From NCBI GenBank assembly GCA_016873595.1, contig VGWZ01000057.1, forward strand, positions 1 to 10,060: a stretch of DNA of 10,060 bases, read 5' to 3'. Both the position numbers and the translations under genes were made by a program. Of this stretch, positions 1 through 5,823 are shown piece by piece. The notes beneath the pieces are model-generated. The model ran no database searches and was not told where the DNA came from. It saw nothing but the letters and a program-made list of their open reading frames with translations. This DNA is from Nitrospira sp. Lineage in GTDB: Bacteria > Nitrospirota > Thermodesulfovibrionia > Thermodesulfovibrionales > SM23-35. Position 1 is the stretch's first letter. Every line of letters begins with the position of its first letter.

Positions 1-118
1 CCTTCATTGCTAAATACTTCGTTATTGCGGATGTCAACGTGGTCTTGCCATGGTCTATGTGACCTATCGTCCCTACGTTTGCATGAGGCTTTACTCTCTC
101 AAATTTAGCCTTTGCCAT
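1..118 (-). CDS. tuf: Elongation factor Tu, N-terminal part (cut by window edge)
   Basis: EF-Tu is the GTPase that delivers aminoacyl-tRNA to the ribosomal A site. Only the first 39 residues are visible, starting MAKAKFERVKPHANVGTIGH. The P-loop GHIDHGKT lies at residues 19-26 and is followed by TTLTSAITKYL, which is the canonical EF-Tu start. The ATG at 116-118 is preceded by a strong Shine-Dalgarno (GGGAGGA, reverse complement of 122-128) 3 bases away. It is the last visible gene of the str operon, 83 bases downstream of fusA. The rest of the gene lies left of the window. The identity is secure because this N-terminus is nearly invariant. What cannot be seen is whether this is the only tuf copy. 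Confidence 0.97.
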   Translation of the reverse strand, partial: MAKAKFERVKPHANVGTIGHIDHGKTTLTSAITKYLAMK

Positions 119-132
119 AATTCCTCCCGTTT

Positions 133-177
133 TTAGTTGTTAGCTGTTAGAGTTCAGTTTTTAAAACCAACAACTAA
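133..177. repeat. Inverted repeat in the fusA-tuf spacer
   Basis: Bases 133-141 (TTAGTTGTT) and 169-177 (AACAACTAA) are a perfect 9-bp inverted pair around a 27-base loop. Related words (GTTAGCTGTTAG, ACTGTTAACTATT) fill the rest of the 119-201 spacer. This looks like one copy of a dispersed, low-complexity spacer repeat. It is AT-rich, so the hairpin would be weak, and nothing shows that it terminates transcription between fusA and tuf. Confidence 0.4.
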
Positions 178-201
178 TCACTGTTAACTATTCACTTATG
201 A

Positions 202-2277
202 TTAGCCCTTTATTTTTGCAATAATTTCCTCAGAGATCCCTTTTGGAACCTCATCATAATGTGAGAACTGCATGGTATATGTAGCCCTGCCTTGGGTCTT
301 TGATCGTAAATCAGTCGCATAACCAAACATTTCTGAAAGGGGTGCCTGTAACTTTATTACCTGGGCATTCCCCCTTCTCTCTATGCTTTGAATCTTTCCG
401 CGGCGGGAGTTAAGATCCCCAATGACATCACCCAGATACTCTTCAGGTGTCACAACCTCAACACTCATGAATGGTTCAAGAAGGACAGGATGAGCCTTTT
501 TTGCAGCTTCCCTGAACGCTATAGAACCTGCTATCTTAAATGCCATTTCAGAAGAGTCAACCTCATGGTACGAACCGTCATAAAGTGTTGCTTTTATGTC
601 AACAACAGGGTAACCTGCAAGAATTCCTCTGTATGTTGCCTCTCTTACCCCTTTTTCGACTGCAGGTATATATTCCCTTGGAATGACACCACCAACGATC
701 GCATTCACAAATTCAAATCCTTCGCCGTCTTCTAAAGGGTTGACCTCTAAGAAAACATGGCCATATTGTCCACGTCCTCCGCTCTGCCTGACATATTTCC
801 CCTCTGCCTTTGTTACTGACCTGATTGTCTCTTTATAAGCAACCTGCGGTTTCCCAACACTTGCACTCACTTTAAATTCTCTCAGCAGCCTGTCTACAAT
901 AATCTCCAGATGAAGTTCTCCCATACCGGATATAATCGTCTGCCCTGTATCCTCATTAAATGAGACCTTAAATGAGGGGTCTTCCTGAGCAAGTTTATTG
1001 AGTGACTGAGAAAGTTTCTCATGGTCAGCCTTTGTCTTTGGCTCAATCGCAACAGACATGACTGGCTCTGGGAACTCCATCGAACCAAGGAAAACAGGGT
1101 TCTTTTCGTCGCATAAGGTATCACCTGTAAGGGTATTTCTCAGTCCTACCACCGCTGCGATATCACCTGCAGATACCTCTTTTATCTCTTCGCGCTTGTT
1201 CGCATGCATCTTCAGAAGCCTCCCAACTCTTTCCTTTATATCTTTTGTTGAATTATACACATAGGAACCTGCACTGAGTACCCCTGAATAAACCCTTATG
1301 AAGGTGAGTTGCCCTACAAAGGGGTCAGTCATTACCTTAAAAGCAAGAGCAGAAAACGGTTCATTTTCATCAGCATGCCTGGTCACTTTAGAACCATTAT
1401 CTGGCACTACTCCTTCAACGGGTGGTATATCAAGTGGAGAGGGAAGATAATCAACTATGGCATCGAGTAAAAGCTGGACACACTTATTTCTGAATGCAGA
1501 GCCACAAAAAACAGGGGTGAGCTTCATCTCTATAGTACCCTTCCTTATTGCTGACTTTATCTCATCCGCCCCTATCTCTTCTTTGCTCAGAAATTTCTCC
1601 AGGAGAGTATCATCAACATCGGCTAAGGCCTCCAGCATTTTCTCCCTGTATTCACGTGCATAAGGCATAAGCTGGTCCGGAATATCACCTTCAGTATACT
1701 TTGCACCTAATGTTTCATCATCAAAATATATCGCCTTCATCCTGACAAGATCTATAGGTCCCCTGAATTTATCCTCAGACCCTATTGGTATATGAATAGG
1801 AACGGGGTTCGCACCGAGGCGTTCCATCATGCTATTGACACTCATATGAAAATCAGCACCCACTCTATCCATTTTATTCATAAATGCAATCCTTGGAACA
1901 CCATACTTATCTGCCTGCCTCCAGACAGTCTCTGACTGTGGTTCAACCCCTGCCACGGAATCGAAGAGAGCAACAGCACCATCAAGCACCCTTAAAGACC
2001 TTTCGACCTCGATGGTGAAATCGACATGACCTGGCGTATCTATGATATTAATTCTATGGTCTTGCCAGAAACATGTCGTTGCAGCAGAGGTAATGGTTAT
2101 GCCTCTCTCCTGTTCCTGAACCATCCAGTCCATAACAGCAGTGCCCTCGTCAACCTCACCCATCTTGTAGGTAACACCAGTGTAATAGAGGATTCGCTCG
2201 GTCGTAGTAGTCTTCCCCGCATCTATGTGTGCCATAATGCCAATATTTCGTGTCCTCTCTAAGGGGAATTTTGACAA
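202..2277 (-). CDS. fusA: Elongation factor G
   Basis: EF-G is the GTPase that drives ribosomal translocation and, with ribosome recycling factor, subunit splitting. The product has 691 residues, the usual length. The GTPase domain shows G1 AHIDAGKT (16-23), switch I ending in RGITITSAA (58-66), G3 DTPGH (80-84), G4 NKMD (134-137) and a GSAF G5 motif near 260. Domains II-V follow, with the domain IV GRGQYGHVF and IPREYIPAVEKG segments and the C-terminal LNSRRGKI segment. The start is TTG at 2275-2277. The codon just before it is an in-frame TAG, so no longer form is possible, and starting at Met15 would remove part of the conserved RTRNIGIMAHID lead-in. A GAGGAG Shine-Dalgarno (reverse complement of 2285-2290) sits 7 bases upstream. 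It lies 21 bases after rpsG in the str operon. This is the canonical translational EF-G by sequence. Confidence 0.98.
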   Translation of the reverse strand: MSKFPLERTRNIGIMAHIDAGKTTTTERILYYTGVTYKMGEVDEGTAVMDWMVQEQERGITITSAATTCFWQDHRINIIDTPGHVDFTIEVERSLRVLDGAVALFDSVAGVEPQSETVWRQADKYGVPRIAFMNKMDRVGADFHMSVNSMMERLGANPVPIHIPIGSEDKFRGPIDLVRMKAIYFDDETLGAKYTEGDIPDQLMPYAREYREKMLEALADVDDTLLEKFLSKEEIGADEIKSAIRKGTIEMKLTPVFCGSAFRNKCVQLLLDAIVDYLPSPLDIPPVEGVVPDNGSKVTRHADENEPFSALAFKVMTDPFVGQLTFIRVYSGVLSAGSYVYNSTKDIKERVGRLLKMHANKREEIKEVSAGDIAAVVGLRNTLTGDTLCDEKNPVFLGSMEFPEPVMSVAIEPKTKADHEKLSQSLNKLAQEDPSFKVSFNEDTGQTIISGMGELHLEIIVDRLLREFKVSASVGKPQVAYKETIRSVTKAEGKYVRQSGGRGQYGHVFLEVNPLEDGEGFEFVNAIVGGVIPREYIPAVEKGVREATYRGILAGYPVVDIKATLYDGSYHEVDSSEMAFKIAGSIAFREAAKKAHPVLLEPFMSVEVVTPEEYLGDVIGDLNSRRGKIQSIERRGNAQVIKLQAPLSEMFGYATDLRSKTQGRATYTMQFSHYDEVPKGISEEIIAKIKG

Positions 2278-2284
2278 CTACTTT

Positions 2285-2290
2285 CTCCTC
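2285..2290 (-). promoter_or_regulatory. fusA ribosome binding site for a TTG start
   Basis: GAGGAG on the minus strand, 7 bases before TTG (2275-2277). With the adjacent in-frame TAG (2278-2280), it fixes the TTG as the real fusA start. Confidence 0.75.
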
Positions 2291-2298
2291 TATCCTTC

Positions 2299-2769
2299 TT
2301 ACCATCTATAATGGGCAAATGCCTTATTAGCCTCTGCCATTTTATGGGTATCTTCTTTCTTCTTTATAGAAGACCCTGTATTGTTAAACGCATCCAGTAA
2401 TTCTCCTGCAAGCTTTTCCTGCATCGTCTTCTCACTTCTGTCCCGTGAATATTTGATAATCCATCTGATGGCCAGAGCTGTACGTCTCTGTGGTTTTATT
2501 TCGACCGGTACCTGATATGTTGCACCACCGACCCTCCTTGGTTTCACTTCCACAAGAGGTTTTACATTCTCCATCGATGTTTTAAACACTTTAATAGGAT
2601 CGCTTCCTGTTTTTTTCTTCATAATATCAAGTGCATTATAGAAAACTTTCTCTACGGTAGCCTTTTTCCCATCCTTCATTATTACACTTATAAATTTGCT
2701 CACAAGTTTGCTGTTGTATTTCGGGTCAGGTAAAATATCCTTTTTTTCTACAAGTCTTCTTCTCGGCAT
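2299..2769 (-). CDS. rpsG: 30S ribosomal protein S7
   Basis: S7 nucleates assembly of the 30S head on the 3' domain of 16S rRNA and contacts the E site. The 156-residue product is the normal length and starts MPRRRLVEKKDILPDPKYNS. It carries the conserved KPRRVGGATYQVPVE segment (about 76-90), the ALAIRWII helix and the KKEDTHKMAEANKAFAHYRW C-terminus. It starts with ATG at 2767-2769, with an AAGGA site about 7 bases upstream that abuts the rpsL stop. Only 12 bases separate it from rpsL, so the two are co-transcribed and probably translationally coupled. In enterobacteria S7 represses its own str operon by binding the rpsL-rpsG spacer. The 12-base spacer here is far shorter than the E. coli one, so that control is probably absent or different (inference). 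Confidence 0.98.
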   Translation of the reverse strand: MPRRRLVEKKDILPDPKYNSKLVSKFISVIMKDGKKATVEKVFYNALDIMKKKTGSDPIKVFKTSMENVKPLVEVKPRRVGGATYQVPVEIKPQRRTALAIRWIIKYSRDRSEKTMQEKLAGELLDAFNNTGSSIKKKEDTHKMAEANKAFAHYRW

Positions 2770-2781
2770 TATATAATCCTT

Positions 2782-3153
2782 CTATTTAGGCCTTTTTGCT
2801 CCATACTTAGACCTTCCCTGTCTCCTGTCAGCAACTCCCATAGAATCGAGGGTCCCCCTGATAATGTGGTACCTCACTCCAGGGAGGTCTTTTACTCTCC
2901 CGCCTCTTATCATTACAATAGAATGCTCCTGAAGATTGTGCCCTACTCCTGGTATATACGCAGTGACTTCCATCGCATTCATAAGCCTTACCCTTGCAAC
3001 TTTTCTCAGTGCCGAGTTTGGCTTCTTGGGCGTCGTGGTATAAACCCTTACACATACTCCTCTCTTCTGAGGACAGCTTCTTAATGCAGGGCTTTTTGTT
3101 TTCCTCTTTACTTTCTCACGCCCATTTTTTATTAACTGAGCAATAGTAGGCAC
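2782..3153 (-). CDS. rpsL: 30S ribosomal protein S12
   Basis: S12 lies at the decoding centre of the 30S subunit and affects fidelity and streptomycin response. The product has 123 residues and starts MPTIAQLIKNGREKVKRKTK. It contains CPQKRGVCVRVYTTTPKKPN (27-46), with lysines at 43/44, and GGRVKDLPGVRYH (84-96), with K88 and D89. The streptomycin-resistance positions therefore carry the wild-type residues, and D89 is the residue that RimO methylthiolates in species with that enzyme. The start is GTG at 3151-3153, with a strong GGAGGT (reverse complement of 3157-3162) only 3 bases before it. The MPTI start matches the family. It is the first gene of the str operon. The preceding gene is mazG, not rpoC. 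Confidence 0.98.
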   Translation of the reverse strand: MPTIAQLIKNGREKVKRKTKSPALRSCPQKRGVCVRVYTTTPKKPNSALRKVARVRLMNAMEVTAYIPGVGHNLQEHSIVMIRGGRVKDLPGVRYHIIRGTLDSMGVADRRQGRSKYGAKRPK

Positions 3154-3188
3154 TTTACCTCCAAGCCGTTTATTTTAACAAAAATAAG

Positions 3189-3194
3189 ATTATA
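3189..3194 (-). promoter_or_regulatory. Second candidate -10 box before rpsL
   Basis: A perfect TATAAT on the minus strand, 35 bases downstream of the TTGACA box and 35 bases before the rpsL GTG. No good -35 lies at 16-18 bases (the 17-base position reads CTCTGG). It could be a tandem start site or chance in AT-rich DNA. Confidence 0.3.
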
Positions 3195-3205
3195 AAGAAA
3201 GTGTA

Positions 3206-3235
3206 ATATTACCAGAGAACATTTTTTTTTGTCAA
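3206..3235 (-). promoter_or_regulatory. Candidate sigma-70 promoter of the str operon
   Basis: On the minus strand a perfect -35 TTGACA (3230-3235) is followed, after 18 bases, by TAATAT (3206-3211). TGG precedes that hexamer and forms an extended -10. The spacer begins with an A8 run. It sits in the gap between mazG and rpsL and points into rpsL. A transcript starting near 3199 would have a leader of about 45 bases. Confidence 0.6.
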
Positions 3236-3255
3236 GTATAAGAACCTAAAAGGGG

Positions 3256-4023
3256 TTACTTCTTTTTATCCTTTGCTTCTTCCCATAATACATCCATTTC
3301 TTTTAGTGTCATGTCAGAGAGGTTTTTCCCTTGATTTGCTGCTGTGTGTTCTATATAACGGAACCGCGAAATAAACTTGCTTATTGTTTTCCTCAATGCA
3401 TCTTCGGGATTGACACCTATAAATCTCGATATATTTACAATCATAAATAATATGTCACCAAGCTCGTCTTCTATCTCATCACGTTCTTTTGTATCAACTG
3501 CGTTTTTAAACTCCTTTATTTCTTCATTGAGCTTCTTTAATACTTCTTCGACTTTATCCCAATCAAAACCAACTTGTGCTGCCCTATCCTGAAGTCGATG
3601 GGCACGTAACAGTGATGGTAATGTTTCTGGAACCCCTTCAAGGATAGATGTACGAATTTTGCCCTCACGCTTTTTTTGTTCTTCCCAGTGCAGAAGAACC
3701 TCATCTGTAGTTTTATAATTTGCCTTTCCAAACACATGGGGATGCCTCGCAATCATCTTTTCACTAATCTTCTCGATCACATCTGGCATCTCAAATTCAT
3801 TTTTCTCCTTTGCTATCTGACATTGAAAGACTATCTGAAACATAAGGTCTCCAAGCTCTTCTTTTATCTTTTCCGGGTCACCTTCCTCTATTGCCTCAAT
3901 AAGCTCATATGACTCTTCAATAATAAATGGTTTGAGCGATTCCCTCGTCTGCTCCTTATCCCAGGGGCAACCCTTTTCGTTCCGAAGTTTCTCCATTATG
4001 TTTAATAACTCCTGAAAATCCAT
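3256..4023 (-). CDS. mazG: Nucleoside triphosphate pyrophosphohydrolase MazG
   Basis: MazG hydrolyses (d)NTPs to NMP and pyrophosphate. It acts in the cytoplasm in nucleotide-pool cleaning and, in E. coli, in (p)ppGpp and stress control. The 255-residue product is close to the E. coli length (about 263) and has the typical duplicated domain. Repeat 1 starts with the diagnostic CPWDKEQT (19-26) and carries the metal-binding EExxE (E36-E40) and EELGD (55-59). Repeat 2 has EEIKEF and EDELGD near 167-190. ARHPHVFG lies between them, as in the family. The ATG (4021-4023) gives a canonical N-terminus, but the best Shine-Dalgarno (AAGG, complement of 4037-4040) is 13 bases away, so initiation may be weak. 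It lies 152 bases after the DUF2784 gene and 102 bases before rpsL, so it is probably its own transcription unit. Confidence 0.95.
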   Translation of the reverse strand: MDFQELLNIMEKLRNEKGCPWDKEQTRESLKPFIIEESYELIEAIEEGDPEKIKEELGDLMFQIVFQCQIAKEKNEFEMPDVIEKISEKMIARHPHVFGKANYKTTDEVLLHWEEQKKREGKIRTSILEGVPETLPSLLRAHRLQDRAAQVGFDWDKVEEVLKKLNEEIKEFKNAVDTKERDEIEDELGDILFMIVNISRFIGVNPEDALRKTISKFISRFRYIEHTAANQGKNLSDMTLKEMDVLWEEAKDKKK

Positions 4024-4094
4024 TGTGTTTTAATTACCTTCTTAATTAAGGCTGTTCAAGCGACTATCATTGTAAGTTTAACAAAGCAATCCCT

Positions 4095-4103
4095 TCTATA
4101 GCA
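4095..4103 (-). promoter_or_regulatory. Possible extended -10 promoter for mazG
   Basis: On the minus strand TGC-TATAGA (4095-4103) forms an extended -10, about 70 bases before the mazG ATG. The -35 at 17 bases is poor (GTGCTT). It is a weak candidate, supported mainly by lying in the only gap before mazG. Confidence 0.25.
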
Positions 4104-4150
4104 AAACTCTAAATCCTAAGCACCAAATTCTAAACAAATTCAAAATTCAG
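4104..4150. repeat. A/C-rich word repeat in the mazG upstream gap
   Basis: The stretch consists of near-repeating words: AAACTCTAAATCCTAAG, ACCAAATTCTAAACAAATTC, AAAATTCAG. The unit is roughly (C)TAAAyyCT/AAATTC with variable spacing. I recall similar low-complexity blocks in intergenic regions of many environmental bacterial genomes, though I cannot check that here. It does not code, has no clear dyad and has no known function. Confidence 0.4.
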
Positions 4151-4175
4151 CAGTAACTATTTGCACTTATCACCT

Positions 4176-4541
4176 TTATCTCTTTGAAACATGTTTGTTT
4201 CTTGCATAATAAATATATGCTGATAGTAAAATAAGAATGAATGTCAACACAAAGATTATCCATGGCGGCAATTCGATATACACAAATTTTTCTATATAAT
4301 GCATTATAAATGAACCGCTATAGGCAAGGAGCGGATCATGTCTCTGCCTGAGCCACACTTCAAGATAAGTCAGCGGACAGTACCATCCGAAAATTTGGAT
4401 TATCACCGCAAAGCCGAGACCCACAATATGAAATATCTTCACTGAGTAGTAGTTCTTTCCTATGAATGCACCTACGATTAAGAAAACGATCCACATAAAG
4501 TGGATAAGGATGACAAAATCTGCTGCTAATTTGTAAAACAT
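4176..4541 (-). CDS. DUF2784 family membrane protein
   Basis: A 121-residue integral membrane protein of unknown function. It has four hydrophobic segments at about 5-27, 36-54, 75-90 (weak) and 92-113, then a short basic tail (ARNKHVSKR). The family signature is clear: GWYCPLTYLEVWLRQR (residues 53-68) followed by YSGSFIMHYIEKFVY (79-93), which matches the DUF2784 pattern of a conserved CPLT-LE-WLR block and a YSG-FI-HY block. The ATG at 4539-4541 gives a first helix at the right place. AAGG touches the start codon, so the ribosome site is unusual or weak. The gene follows algH by 47 bases and may share its transcript. The cysteine in the CPLT motif and the conserved histidines hint at a metal or redox role, but that is only speculation. 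Confidence 0.85.
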   Translation of the reverse strand: MFYKLAADFVILIHFMWIVFLIVGAFIGKNYYSVKIFHIVGLGFAVIIQIFGWYCPLTYLEVWLRQRHDPLLAYSGSFIMHYIEKFVYIELPPWIIFVLTFILILLSAYIYYARNKHVSKR

Positions 4542-4588
4542 CCTTGCTCTCTACAAATCGTTACGACTACTGGGATAGAAGAAATGCG

Positions 4589-5149
4589 TTAAACCCTTCC
4601 CTGTTTACAAACGAATCTGTCTAAATCAACTCCAATTAAGTTTGCTGCAGCCTTCCATCGCTCACCTATTGGTGTATCAAAGATAATTTTGTTATCTACA
4701 GGAGCAATCAACCAGCCGTCTATCATAATCTCGTGTTCAAGCTGCCCCGGCGCCCATCCTGCAAATCCAAGGGTAAAAAGAAATTTTTTGGGCCCCTTTC
4801 CTGCAGCGATGTCAATCAAAATATCCTTTGTAGTAGTCAGTGTAATGGTATCATTAATCTTTATCGAGGGGTGGTAATTACCTTCAGGTGTATACAAGAT
4901 ATAGCCCTGTTCAGGCTTCACAGGTCCTCCATAGAATACCGGCAGATCTATTACACTCTCCTTTATATCCAGCCAACCGAGCAGAGGTACAAAGCTATTG
5001 AGCAGGATGCGGTTTAACACAAGTCCAAAGGCACCATCTTTTGTATGGTCACATATAAGTACAACAGTACGTTCAAAATTTGGATCTTTTAAGCCTGGAA
5101 CAGCTATCAGAAACATACCTGTGAGATTCTTGATATCAATGTTTTTCAT
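4589..5149 (-). CDS. algH: YqgE/AlgH family protein (DUF179, UPF0301)
   Basis: A 186-residue cytoplasmic protein, the usual length for the YqgE/AlgH family. It shows LTGMFLIAVPGLKDPNFERT (9-28), VVLICDHTKDGAFGLVLNR (29-47), the FYGGPV motif near 73, and the late GFAGWAPGQLEHEI block followed by WL. AlgH was named for an effect on alginate genes in Pseudomonas. The biochemical role is not established, although crystal structures of the family are known. The ATG at 5147-5149 fits the family start. Its GAGG Shine-Dalgarno (complement of 5161-5164) is 11 bases upstream. It overlaps the end of rnhA and sits right beside a palindromic element. A T7 run (complement of 5154-5160) lies between that site and the ATG, so the element hairpin plus T run could dampen read-through from rnhA (inference). 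Confidence 0.95.
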   Translation of the reverse strand: MKNIDIKNLTGMFLIAVPGLKDPNFERTVVLICDHTKDGAFGLVLNRILLNSFVPLLGWLDIKESVIDLPVFYGGPVKPEQGYILYTPEGNYHPSIKINDTITLTTTKDILIDIAAGKGPKKFLFTLGFAGWAPGQLEHEIMIDGWLIAPVDNKIIFDTPIGERWKAAANLIGVDLDRFVCKQGRV

Positions 5150-5162
5150 GCTGAAAAAAACC

Positions 5163-5681
5163 TCAAATCCCCCCCATGCCCCCCTTTTCCCCTACGGGTC
5201 GTAGACTAAAGGGGGGTGAGGGAGGATTACTTTTCTTGCATTTTCTGATTGCAAGCCTTGCGAGCTTATCACATCTCTCATTTTCGGGAGAACCGTCGTG
5301 TCCTTTAATCCACTCCCACTCAATATCATGAATATGTGAGAGATAATACAGTCTCTCCCAGAGGTCACGATTAATGACCGCTCTTTTTTGTGTATTCTTC
5401 CAGTTGTTTTTAATCCATCTCGATATCCATGATGTCATACCCTGAACAACGTAATTTGAATCGGTAAATACTTTAATCCTGCATGGCCTTTTAAGCATTT
5501 CTATCGCTTTAATAACCGCTGTCAGTTCCATGCGGTTGTTTGTCGTCATAGGGTAACAGCCGGAGAGTTCTTTTTCACGGCTCCCTGATCTCAAAATAAT
5601 GCCATAGCCTCCTACTCCCGGGTTGCCACTGCAGGCCCCGTCTGTATAAATTTCCACAAATGGTTTTTCACCCTTCTTCAT
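5163..5681 (-). CDS. rnhA: Ribonuclease HI with an element-encoded C-terminal tail
   Basis: RNase HI cuts the RNA strand of RNA-DNA hybrids (R-loops, Okazaki primers) using two metal ions. The 172-residue product has every catalytic residue: D14 in YTDGACSGNPG, E52 in NNRMELTA, D74 in FTDSNYV, H128 in KGHDG and D138 in NERCDKLAR. Each is offset by four from E. coli D10/E48/D70/H124/D134. The helix-rich basic handle (W85-R100) is also present. The normal fold ends near residue 151. Residues 152-172, beginning NPPSPPF and ending GEKGGMGGI, are not RNase H sequence: they are the in-frame translation of the palindromic element at 5166-5228, and the TGA lies directly after it. The core should be active. 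The tail is Pro/Gly-rich and probably disordered. ATG is at 5679-5681 with AAGG about 8-9 bases upstream. It heads the group rnhA-algH-DUF2784. Confidence 0.97.
   Translation of the reverse strand: MKKGEKPFVEIYTDGACSGNPGVGGYGIILRSGSREKELSGCYPMTTNNRMELTAVIKAIEMLKRPCRIKVFTDSNYVVQGMTSWISRWIKNNWKNTQKRAVINRDLWERLYYLSHIHDIEWEWIKGHDGSPENERCDKLARLAIRKCKKSNPPSPPFSLRPVGEKGGMGGI
5166..5228. repeat. GC-rich nested palindromic element inside the rnhA 3' end
   Basis: A 63-base element. The outer arms are 5166-5187 (AAT, a C-run, ATG, a C-run, TTT) and 5208-5228 (AAA, a G-run, TGAGGGAGGATT), which pair imperfectly over about 21 positions. A central inner hairpin is perfect: CTACG (5192-5196), loop GGT, CGTAG (5200-5204). 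It is far richer in C/G runs than its surroundings. It has the look of a REP- or MITE-like dispersed palindrome, with no transposase here. The rnhA frame passes through all 21 of its codons with no stop. On the minus strand it ends 5 bases before a T7 run, so it could also act as a terminator-like attenuator between rnhA and algH. Confidence 0.75.
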
Positions 5682-5786
5682 ATGAAAACCTTACTTTCTC
5701 TATTCGGCCCTATTTGTCCTTAATGTCCCTGTGTTGGTATTTATATTACACCTTTTGATGCCAATTTGTAATCTGTCCAAGGCTCG

Positions 5787-5815
5787 TAGAGAAGTTCCTC
5801 ATCCTGTGATAAAAT
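5787..5815 (+). promoter_or_regulatory. Candidate promoter just before the GT2 gene (possibly leaderless)
   Basis: TGA-TAAAAT (5807-5815) is an extended -10, with TAGAGA (5787-5792, 4 of 6 to TTGACA) 17 bases upstream. A start 7-9 bases after the -10 would fall at 5822-5824, on the ATG itself. The bases before that ATG (AAAATAAAATCCT) contain no Shine-Dalgarno, which fits a leaderless mRNA. Confidence 0.35.
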
Positions 5816-5823
5816 AAAATCCT

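Noticed and set aside
388..735. 115-codon plus-strand open frame inside fusA
   Set aside because: It is antisense to conserved EF-G sequence, has no family-like motifs, and exists only because of fusA codon usage.
4733..5017. 94-codon plus-strand open frame inside algH
   Set aside because: It is a shadow of the clear algH reading frame and shows no known motifs.
5682..5823. Promoter for rnhA (minus strand TTGGCA at 5759-5764)
   Set aside because: The nearest -10-like hexamers are 10 or 13 bases away, outside the accepted spacing, so I do not call it.
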